From Biomphalaria glabrata (taxonomy: Eukaryota; Mollusca; Gastropoda; Planorbidae): DNA of 64,000 bases. The stretch is taken from NCBI RefSeq assembly GCF_947242115.1, contig NC_074728.1, positions 1,054,001-1,118,000 on the forward strand, written 5' to 3'. Each line of letters begins with the position of its first letter. Within the stretch, counting starts at the first letter, position 1. This document shows positions 31,401-43,400 of this stretch, piece after piece. The notes beneath the pieces are model-generated. The model was not told where the DNA came from and did not search any database. It saw nothing but the letters and a program-made list of their open reading frames with translations. Made by a program: the position numbers and the translations under genes.

Positions 31401-34400
31401 CTCATTCAGTGTGTACTGGAATCCATTGAAGAACAGCTTCCTTGCCGTTGATGTTAAGATTTACAAGAGCTGTCCTGAGTTGCTTTATATAGGGTCTGGG
31501 TTCTATATTAAACACATTTTTTACTTTTATTTTACTTGAATTTTTCTGTCTTATCTTGTTTAGGTACTAGCAAGGAGTCCATTGTACCGGGTGTAAATGA
31601 TATTCACAATCTAAGACCAAAAGTCAAAGGTGGAAGAACCAAGGAGGTCAAAGCTTCCATTCCTGTAGTTCAATCAGTCATTCAAGTATTGGACCCTCAT
31701 GCTACTAAATCCTCAACCTCTGGTGTAAGTTGGTTGTTGTTGTAAATGGAAATAGTAATTTTTTTAAAAATCACAAAACATAACTTTTTACCATCTCATA
31801 AAGAATTAAAAAAAAAAATTCATTACATTGTTCAAGTACTAAAAAAAAACAACTTTTTTATTTAAAAATTACAAAAAAAACAAACAACATATCATTATTG
31901 CTATGTTCTATTTTTATTCCCTATCTGAATTAAACTTGTATCCTTTTTCAATTGAAGCTGTCCACCATGTTATCAGACAGCAGAAGTAATGTGCCAGACA
32001 AGCAGGTATCTCTCAGGGATCTCTGTGTTGAAGACAAGAAAAGAGTGGCAACTTTAATCAAGGAGCTAGCCAAGTATGTATGCTTTGAAAAAAGCATTCT
32101 TAGTGTATTTATATAACTGGCCTTCACACAGGTTTTAAAGTATATGACCCACTTCACAGTGACAAGAGAAAAGGTGAAAGTGTCCAGCAGTTTTAGTAAA
32201 TAGAACTTATAAACCATCCATAGTTACTTATAGAGATGGCAAAATCTGTTAAGCTGCTTATATCCCTGTGGGGGTAAATTCAGAAAGAAATTAGGAATGG
32301 TGAGTTTTTATGGCTTCTTATAATTAAACTTACTTCTAGCAATCTGACTTCTTCTGTGACAACACTAGTGCTTGGTTGCTTTTGTACAAGTAATTCTCCT
32401 AGATGCCTCTGTATGTTGGGGAAAATAAATTCTTAGTTTTTCCAGGCTTTCTCTGCTCTTGAACCCATCAACATTATCATTTGTTGCATAGAAAATAGTG
32501 CAATTAAAATATGACTTTAAATATCAACTATAGATTCTGTAGTGTCATTATTTAATATGAGTGTGAAAATAAACAGAGTTGCTAAAAAAAAGAAAAGAAT
32601 GGGGAACAATGATGAACATATCCAGAGAATGTTGGAGTGAGAATTCACTTTATTTGATTTCAATATCGTAAGAAGTACGGTAAGTGGAGTGTTATTTTAG
32701 ATTTACATTGACTTGTGGTTCTCTACATGACAAATATACATATGTCACCACTAATGAGACACCATGATTCTTAGTCATCATTTGTAGACATGAAAAACAC
32801 ATGACATAGCTTTTAAGTTATAACAAGAAGTTATTGATTTAATGTTTTTTTGCTTCTTTCTTACCCCTGAAGTTTGATCTCTTTAATGTTTTGTGGAAAT
32901 AATGTTAAAACAATGTGTTTATCTATTTACTTGTTACTCTATTAGGCTTGGTGAGGAAAAGGAAAATGCTGAGAAAAATCTTGAGGAAGAAAGAAAACAT
33001 TATGAAGAACAGATTCTGAAACTTGTGGAACAACAGGAGCAGATTTTAAAGGAACGAGAAGGTTGTTACATTGAAAAAAAAATATTTTTTTTTCTCTTCT
33101 TATTGACCTAGCATAAGTGTTGTTGTTTTTTTTAATTATCTAATAACCAAGGTTTCCTCTATTCCATAATTATTAATGTGTTCATATCAATTTCTCAATG
33201 TCATCAGTATCTAAATTTGTGATTATCATTTTGCAATTGAGTTTTTCAACTGCATTTATTGTTCATTTTAACATATACTACTTTTACTTTGTGGTGGCTT
33301 TCTGACTAGGTAGACAATAATTACTCTTGTTTCACAAAATATTATTCATCAGTGTTTTGCTTTATAAGTCTTACTGTTTTCTTGTTCTGTTTAGGGTAAA
33401 ATTTTGGTTAGCGTTCTCTTTGGGAAAACAGAACATGATGATACATTCAGCCATATGTTGATTATCTTCCTTTTTGTGTTCTCCTCAGAGGTACAAAACA
33501 GACTCTTGGAATATGAAACTTATATCCTGAGACTACAACAAGACCAGAAACTAAGTGAACTAAAACAGAAAGAGATATTTAATAAACAAGTAGCACTAGG
33601 ACAGCAGGTAGGATCAATGTAATATAACCTTTAGAAAATATTGTGTTTTGTTTTAATTGCAGGAGGGGTGTTGTTGCCAAGTGGTTAAGCACTTGGCTTC
33701 CAAACCAAGGGGTTCTCGGGTTGGCATCCCTATGGTGACTGGTAGTAGTAATTTTGGGATTTTAAGGGCGCCCATTAGTCTACACTGCTTTAATGGGTAC
33801 CTGACATTAGTTGGGGAAAGTAAAGCAGTTTGCCATAGTGCTGGCCACATGACATCCTCTTTAACTTCGGCCATAGAAACAGATTATCTTTGTATTATCT
33901 GACATAAAGATTGCAAGGTCTGGAAGGTCGAACTTAACTCTAAGTGAATACAAACTTACACATTTTTAATGTTAAATTTATAAAAACATTGTCTCCATGC
34001 CTGCTCTATCTCAAGTGTACTAACTCACTTCTAAAGTAAAATTATAATATGGCAGATTAAAAAAAATTGCTTCTCATTACCAGTCCAGGTAAGAATATAA
34101 GCAAAACTATCAAAAGACCAGTAAGACCTAGACACTGACAAAAACAACAGGAAATTAATAAATACTTGGAAAAGGAAAATATAAAGATATAGGTCATGCA
34201 ATAACTAGAGGATTTGAAGACCTGTCTATTTGAAGAAAAATTAAAAAGAAGAGATTTTGTTTGGCAAGTCATTTTGAAAGAATGTCAGAGAAAAAAGGTG
34301 AAAATGGTGTAAAACATGAACAGGATGGCTTGACAATATAGAAGCAGATCTATAACAACTCAAGAGCTCAGGAATGGAGGTGAAACTCTGAGGAGAGATA

Positions 34401-37400
34401 TGAATGGAAAGATGTAGGTTAGGGTCAGGGCCTTTTTAGGGTTGAGGTGCTAACGGGATGAATGGACCTGTTAAATAGTCTTAAAGAGTGAAAAATATTT
34501 TAGCAATGATTTTCTGCACAATGACTCAAATTTTGTGATCAATGTCTACAATGCAGTGCTGAATAAAGCATTTTGTAAAATGAACAATAATTGTGTAATA
34601 CGAAGGCTGCAGGGTGATATGGTGGTATATACATGCACCTCTGACTGTTGACACTAGGGTCTTGAGTTTGAACCTGCCTTTTAAAAAAAAAGAAACTAAA
34701 AAACAAACAAAAGATTGTTTATGTTCATGTTTCCATGTGCATCATTTTTAATATCCACTTTTAGTTTCTGCACTGCTATAGTATGTTGAAACTGTAAAAT
34801 TTTGTTTTTTAAAGTATGTTGAAAGTGTAAAATAGATTTTGTTTTTAATGTTGTTTTGTAAAACTAAACTAAATAAACCTTTCTTATTGTTTTTCAATTG
34901 GTGCCTATGTTTGTAAGAAATAATACTTAGTTACAAATAACTAATATTCTCCACTAGGTTGTGTCTCACCCAATAGATCAGCATGATGGTCACCTCAATA
35001 ATCAGGCAGTACAGCAACTTCCAGAAGCCTGTCATCAAGGTATAGGCTTAAGTACATATTTTGGTCATGTAGCATTTATTTTTTTTTTTAAATCCCCTTT
35101 CAGTCCTTGTGGTCTATAGGGCAGATGATGTAAAGGTCATCTTAATCTGTGGCCTACGGTTAACGAGGGTGTTATGTGGCTACACAATGACCAACTGCCT
35201 TTACTTTTCCCCAACTAATGTCAGGTATCCATTAGAGCTGGGTGGACTCAGAGGTGCCAGAAGATCCCTAATTTAAAAATCCCAGGATTCGAACCCTGGA
35301 CTCCAGCTTTACCGCTCAGCCACCACACCTCCATTTATTCTTTACCTTTCCATTTCTGTTTTATAGTTGTTTTTTCTTTGTGCCAGAATTGCTGTTAATT
35401 TTTTTTTTTTTTATAGAAGACTACTTAAACTAACAGCTATGTTATAATCAATATTTGAAATAGGTTTTTAGTAAAGCTTTGAAACATTTACAATGTAAAG
35501 ACAAAAATATTTACATGCTGGCACATTATTTTATGGTATTAATTGGAAAAGCGTCTTGTCATTGAGCCCTTTATAGTATTTTATCAGTTGTTGAAATATT
35601 TTTTTATTTTATTGAGTTGTAATATATCTTCAGCTAAAACATTTGTTTCTTCTTAGAAAATATGATGACTAAAACCCCTAACAAAGTGCCCAAGCAACTT
35701 GTCGAGGAGGAGGAAAGTTTCTTTGGGAATTGTTCAACTAACGTCCTACCTTCTCACTCTGTAACAGCAGCCCACCATGACCGTCCATTCACTGCCAAAC
35801 TAAACAAAGAGCTCGACCACCAGAATCAAATTCTGGCTGCTTCTTTCTTGTCTGGCCAGTCGACTCCAAGGAAGGGTATTGCTGCTAACTCCCCAAGAGC
35901 TTCGAATAGAGTAAATGACAGTGTCTCACCAGAAGATATTTTACAAAACTCATTCAGAGCCTCTAGTCCTAAAAACCTAAAGGAAAATGAGAAAGGCAGC
36001 ATCCATGTTAATTTACTACAAGGTTACGGGAATACAGATTATCTAACTCCTGAGAAAAATGATCTAATCCATAGGCTGATTGAGAGTCAGTCTCAATTGA
36101 AAGCTGAGCAAGTAGAAGTAACGGATTTAAATACAAACATCCAGGTAGCCAAGAGAAAGCCTAGAAAACGACCACCTCCAAGTTATGGCCCCTTGCATCC
36201 TCCGGTCATGTCTAGTACACAGAAGAGCTCAGAGTTTGGAGAAGTCGACTCTTTGTTAACTCTCGATCAAGCCATTCCAGAGCAAAAACTTTGGCCACCA
36301 GTAGAAGTGGAGGAAAATAGAAACAACAATAGTGATGACATGGACCGTAACTCTGTCAGGCAGCCTGTGATTCATGGGAAGGGCGCACTTTCAACTAAAT
36401 ATAGTAGCAAAACAGAGGAGAAATCCACAAAAGAATTAGAGATTGCAAGACTTGAGGAGGCAGGAATAGATCAAGAATTTTTACGCAAATATAAAAAGGT
36501 TTGTTTTGATAATTCTACTACATTTACTTTAGATTCGTGGTAAATTCCCATGTGTTCTAATAAATGAAGGAACCCTTATTTTAATGGAATGATTAAGAAA
36601 TAAAAAAAAACCAGTGTTTATTAATAATAATAATCTTTATTATCCATAAGGACATTTTTCTTAAAATTTGTGCATTACACAAGTTACTCATGGTTTGTAT
36701 GTGAAAAGTTTATATCAGATAGTTTTTATTTAATGATTTGATTGCCAGGTAAAACAAAAGAGTGTTTGTGTCTGACTTTGCTTTCTGTGTCTTGTATCTC
36801 TTTAGTGATGGTAAAATCACAAAATCCTGACCCAAAGGGTGATTTTTTAAATTTCTAGACATTTTTACAAATCAAACAAGAACATAAAACTAAAACACTG
36901 TTTAATCTTAGACCATACACAGAGATACACATAGGACATAATTTTCTTTTTTGAAGGCATGTCTGTACTTGATAGGAAAATAAGAGAGATTTTCTTGTTC
37001 TCAATCTCCTCTCTTCCTTTCTCCCTTTCATTGAGTGTATGAAATAAATGTTGTGTGGGCCATCAATAAATTGTTGAATAATTGAAACATTGTTTGTTCA
37101 GATGACCCCATCAGAGAGGAAGCAGGAATTACTGCGTCAACGTTCCATGCTATTAGAAGAACAGAACCGCTTGAAGATATTACTGGCGGAACAAGAATCT
37201 CAATTAAAGGTAGAGTTGTTTCTGCTTAGTTTTGTGATTTGTTAATGCCATCTTGTTGTGTAACCCAACTATCTTATCTTATCTTATATAATACAGACGT
37301 TACTTCAAAAAAGAAGATGATTACGTCCTACGCGTCATGCATTTAGTCATGCATATTAACCAATGACTTAAATTCTGCCAAGTCACTGGTTTTCCTGGCT

Positions 37401-40400
37401 AGCTCAGGCAACCCATTCCATGCTCTAATAGCACTAGGGAAGAAGGAGTATTTGTACAAATTTGTCCTAGCATATGGGACGAGGAATGTGCCTTTATCTT
37501 TGTGTCTTTCAGAGTATTTTATTAAATTTTGTTTTTGTATTTGAAGATTATGGTTCAGTGTTTTATGTATGATTGCTACTTTACTTTTGAGCCTTCTGTC
37601 CTGAAGGCTTTCTAAATTTAGTGATTTTACTAAAGGTGTTACTCTAGTCAAATGTGAATATTCGTTTGTTATGAATCTCACTGCTCTATTTTGTGTCTGT
37701 TCCAGTTTCTTAATGTTTTCTTGAGTTGAGGGGTCCCAAACGGAGGATGCATATTCTATTATTGGCCTAACCAAGGTTAAGTAACATTTTAGTTTTATGT
37801 TCTTATTTGATTTATAGAAATTTCTTTTAATAAATCCTAATGCTTTGTTTGATTTTTTTGTAGTTTCATCAATATGTGGATTCCATGATAGTTTTTCATT
37901 TATTATAACACCTAGGTATTTTGCGTTTTTAGTCTGTGATACTGGTTTGCCATGAATAAGATAAGTGGAATTAATTTGTTTTAGTTTTTTTGTTACTCTT
38001 AACAACTGACATTTTTCTGGGTGGAAAGACATGCTCCAATTTGATTCCCATTTCTGTAATTCATCTAATTCTCTTTGTAAAATATCTGTGTCTTGTGTTG
38101 TTTTTATTGTTCTATATATTATGCAATCGTCTGCAAATAATCTGACTTTTGTTCCTGAACTAATGCAATTTGGTAAATCATTTATGTAAATTAAAAATAG
38201 TAGTGGACCCAAGACTGTACCTTGAGGTACACCTGAGTTTACTGTTATCGGTGTTGATTTAGAGCCATTTATTATTACAGTTTGTTCTCTCCCTATCAGA
38301 AAGTCTTTAATCCACTGATGCAGTGGACCATTAATGCCGAAATATTTTAATTTTTTAAGCAAACTATGGTGGTGAACTTTGTCAAAAGCCTTAGAAAAAT
38401 CTAGTAAGATAGCATCTATTTGTTCACTATTATCTAAACCTTTTGAAAAATCATCAATTAGTCCTATTAGTTGTGTTTCACATGATCTATATTTCCTAAA
38501 GCCATGTTGGTATGGTGTGAGGACATTATGTTTGTCTAAGTGGTTTATGATGTTGCTACATATTATGTGTTCTAGGATTTTACATGTGATGCTGGTAAGT
38601 GATACTGGTCTGTAGTTCCCTGGGTCAGATTTTTCTCCTTTTTTAAATAGGGGGGTGACATTAGCTTCTTTCCAGTCCTTTGGTACTCTGCCCTGGTTAA
38701 GTGAAGCCTGAAAGAGTATTTTGAACACTGGGGCTAGCTCATTACTTAGTTCTTTGAGTAATCTAGCTGGAATACCATCAGGTCCAGAAGCTTTATTTGG
38801 TTTGGTGTTGGCTAATAGTTTTTGAATTCCATTTTCTTGTACTACTATATCTTCTATGTTGTCTACTTGGTTCAAATTCAGTAATATGTCTTTGTCTCCT
38901 GGGGCTGAGAATGCTGATGCAAAGTATTTGTTTAGAATGTTTGCTTTAGTTTCATTATCATTATGTATTATGTTATGTTCATCTTTTAATGGCGCTACGC
39001 CTGTTGTTTCCATTTTCTTAGACTTAATGTATGACCATAGGTTTTTGTTGTTATCTTTAGATATTACATTGTTTATGTATTCACTCTGCAGCTGTCTGCT
39101 TACTTTTTGGGTTAAGTGTTTAATTTTTATATACTTTTTGTAAACTCTTTCTGCATTAGTTTCTTTAAATTTTCTATAGAGGTTTTCCTTCTGTTTACAA
39201 AGCTTCTTTAGTCTATTATTAAACCAGCATTTATTTATTTTGTTTGATGTGTATTTAGTTGGTATATGATTTTCTATTATGCTTTTAAGATGGTTTTTAA
39301 TGAAATTCCAGAGGTCATCGACTGGTTGGTTAATGTCTTTTTCTAATAAGAATGTTTGTTGAAAGTTTAGTGCAGCTTGGTGTAGTTGTGTTAGGTTACA
39401 TTTATTCCAGAGTAAGATTTTTCTTTTGGGTTTTGTATTGGCTACTGCTTTTATCTGACTGTGTATTTTTATGATCTCATGGTCTGATAGACCAGGGATA
39501 ATTTCATAATCAACTACTAATCCAGGTCTGTTGGTTAAGAAGAGATCTAATGTGTTGTTTAATCTAGTTGGCTTTTTAATGATTTGATCTAAACTTAGGT
39601 TGTGTAAAGTTTCTATGAAAAGCTCATTTATGTCCTTAAGGTTTTGGTGTTTATCTATGGTTAGTGTTTTCCAATTTATATCAGGTAGGTTGAAATCACC
39701 CATAATCCAAAAAACTGCATTTTTATTTGTCTCTTTAAGTGTAGTAATCTGATTACATAGTTCCTGCATGTATTCTAAACTAGAATTTGGTGGTCTGTAA
39801 ATGCTGCCTATTATTAGGGATGTTGAGGTGGTATTAATTTTACAAAATGTTGATTCTACATTTTTTGAGTTAGGTAAGGTAATTTCTTCTGCTATAAGAG
39901 TGTTTTTTATTGCTAAAAGAACTCCTCCATGATTATCAGCCCTATCTTTTCTAAAAATTTCATAATTACTATTGAAAATTTCTGCATTATAAATTTCAGG
40001 ATGCAGCCAAGTTTCTGTTCCTGCAATTATGTCTGGTTTCTCACATTCTAATAAAATTTCTAAGTCTGCTGTTTTGTTCCTAATGCTTTGAAAATTTATA
40101 ACTAAGGTTTTAAGGTATTTTGGTATTACTTCTTTAGTAGGTTTGTTTAGTGAGGCTGTTGTATTAATTTTAGTAGATTTAGGTTTAACAGGAGTGGATC
40201 TGGCTAGTGGTTGGTGAGTTTGGTTCGGGATGGTGTTTAGGATGTTGTATGGGTTAGAAGTGTCCGCATCAAAGGAATCAAACAGTCCTGATGTAAACTG
40301 AGGTAACCCACACGGTACACAGTGCCATGATGCGTCTTTGTTGCCTAAGGCATAATACACAGGTGTATTCATATGGAGACATGATGCATGGTACCATTCA

Positions 40401-43400
40401 TCGCAGGTGTCACATTGAATGGCTTTCTGTTTCAGGGTGCATATTTTTTTGCAGATGTTGCATCTATCTTTAGATCTAGGCCCTGGATTTGACTCTACAT
40501 CTCCTGCCATTAATATTAACAGTGATAGGTATTTATTTCTGCTGTGTCTGATTGAGAACTTCCATTTGTGATGGGTAATCTTCTTTAATGTTATAGATGT
40601 GTATGTTAGGTTATTTTTGAAGTTGCATTGTTCTAAAGTGTGATGATTGATTATGACTGTTGTTTCCTTTTTAAGTTTAGTGTTGACAAAGGTAGATCTA
40701 GTTCTGTGTTCAGCTAGTGTGCATTTGGTGATTATTAGGATAAATAGCCAGAGCAATTTCATGATGACTGTTCTTGATTTTAGTTTTTAAAGGAGTCTAG
40801 TCTAAATCTAGTTTAAGGTTTACAATGCCTAAGTTAAGGTTAGGGTTAAATTAAATTAAATCAAATCAAATGGTTTATTAAATTCAAAATGTGGACCTAG
40901 ACTAGATCTAGATTCTAGATCTAATTCTAGATCAATATATTTACGTGTATAACTAACTACATAGAATATTACTATTAGTTATTATTAGTAGTATTAGTAG
41001 ATGATTAGTAGTCTGAAGGTATGCTTTGCACAGTCTAATATAACTACAACCCGCAAACCTTATATACCTGCATGTGCGTAGTGTGACTTGCCATAAGCTA
41101 CTGATGCATTAAGTACTATCATCCTTTCTACTTGTTTTCTTGAGGCTTAGAATGAGATTTTAATAAGGCTTTACTATGTACATTTCACAACCACACAGCT
41201 AACAAAAGACCCACCAGCATGTCCATAGTTTCCATTATGTCATGTTTATGAGTTAAAAAAATTTGTAAACCCTGCAACTTTGTATACCTGGCAGAACTGC
41301 CAATGGTTTGTAAAAACTTGTATAACCCGCAGGTTATATGAGTGAAAATACGGTATAGAAATTTATAATTTTTGTGCCTGATCAGCTGAAACAAAGTCTA
41401 ATTGTAAACACATTATTTTACATTACTGTGTGGCAAGCTGAAAGAAAAAGAACTGGCCAAGAAAAAGAACACAATGGCAGATATTTCTATTCACCAAGGA
41501 AAGAAACAAATAAATTTAAACGTAGGTGAATTACAGTTGGTGAAAGTATTGAGTTTTTTGTTAATAATTGTTCCTTTGAATTTTTAAAAAATGTTCTCCT
41601 TTGAATATTAAATAAATATCCAACAGAAATATCTAGTAAAAAAAACACAAACAAAATATCACACATCTTTTCGCATCTATAATGATACATTTTTTACACA
41701 CTCAAATTTCTAGATTTAAAATGAGCATATTTTTATCCTTTTTTTATGTTTTGTTTTAATTTCTAATTATTTTTTCTGTTTATTGTTACAATTGAGGTAG
41801 CTAACTAGTTCACTTCAAACGTTAGTAAAAAGCTTATTAAAAAGGTTGCCATTAATCCTGACAATTTTTTTTTTTCTAAATAGTTTCTATGTCTTCACTT
41901 TATTAGCCAATCTGATAAACCAAAAGAAATTGCATCATCATTACTGTAATTTATTAAATTAACAAATTTATCAATTTTTAATTGGATTTTGAATATATAG
42001 GCACATTCACATTTTTCAGCCTTCCTTCTTAGTGTCTTAGCAGCCAGTGCTGCTGTACCAGATTCCTGTCAGTTGCATGACATGAAAAGTTATTATGGAA
42101 GCCCTATTGATGAAATGATTAAAAAATCAAGCAAAACATTAGGGTTTATTAAAAGAAATTTTTACAAATGAAACAAAAACATAAAGTTAAAATGTTATTT
42201 TACTGTCACCTGATGCACATACCTTGCCGTGGTGTGACAGCTTGAGTGCCTCAATGACCCTCAGAGCTATACCGGCGGGAGCTCATCACTCCTGGCAGGT
42301 ACTACCAAGCCGGACAGGTCTATTAGGAAAGAGGCCAGACAAAAGGTGCATCCCCCTCCCCGGGACACAGGGGTTGTGCGATAGGCTAACAACCTGTCCA
42401 TGGAAAAAAAAAAGTGTTATAGAAACCAGAACAAAAGCACAAACACTAAACATTGTCAGAGGCGAAAGTAGAGCTCCACAAAGGAGACTTATGAAGCTAT
42501 GCAGGGAAAGTCGAACGAATCCTGTGAGGCCGACCACTCTACTTAAACCAATGAAAAAGAAACACTTCCTTATTCAGAAGGCAGCATTTAACTTGGGAAC
42601 ATGGAATGTCCGCACTTTACTAGAACCAGGTAGATGTGCACAAACTGCCAAGGAAATGGCCAACTACAAACTACAGATCCTGGGAATGAGTGAAGTTCGA
42701 TGGAACACATTCGGTGAAACAAGACTGCAATCAGGAGAAACCCTTCTCTTCTCTGGAAAGGAAAAAGAAGATGACTTACATGAAAATGGTGTAGCACTAC
42801 TACTAAACAAGGAAGCTTTCAAAAGTCTTTTAGAATGGGAACCAGTTTCAGAACGAATAATTAGAGCCAAATTTTTGTCTAAGTTCAAAAATGTTCACAT
42901 CATTATGTGCTATGCTCCCACCAACCTTGCAAGTGATACTGACAAAAATACATTCTATGACCAACTGCAAAGTATAGTTGACAAAATACCTACAAGAGAT
43001 GTTTTGATCGTCATGGGAGACTTGAATGCCAAAGTGGGAAGTGACAACAGAGAGAGAGAGAAAAGTATGGGCACCCATGGACTTGGCACCATAAACAAAA
43101 ATGGAGAAATGTTTGCAGACTTCTGCACATTTAATGAATTAGTGATAGGAGGCAGCATTTTCCCCCACAAAAAATGCCACAAAGTGACATGGGTTTCACC
43201 AGACAATAAAACAGAGAATCAAATCGACCACATTACCATACGGCGGAACTGGAGAAGCACATTACTAGATGTACGAAACAGAAGAGGAGCAGATATTGGC
43301 TCAGACCACCACCTAGTTGTTGCCAAACTAAAAATGAAGCTGGCCAGCAATAAAACAGAAAGAAACAAAAGGAAAAGATTTGACCTAGACAAGCTCAACA

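Noticed and set aside
35662-36543. A 293-codon single-exon gene reading past 36498
   Set aside because: It is hinderin exon 7; a donor at 36499 and phase agreement with exon 8 show that the extra codons are intron read-through.
40830-40850. Telomere-like TTAGGG word
   Set aside because: A single unit in an AT-rich context; no array.
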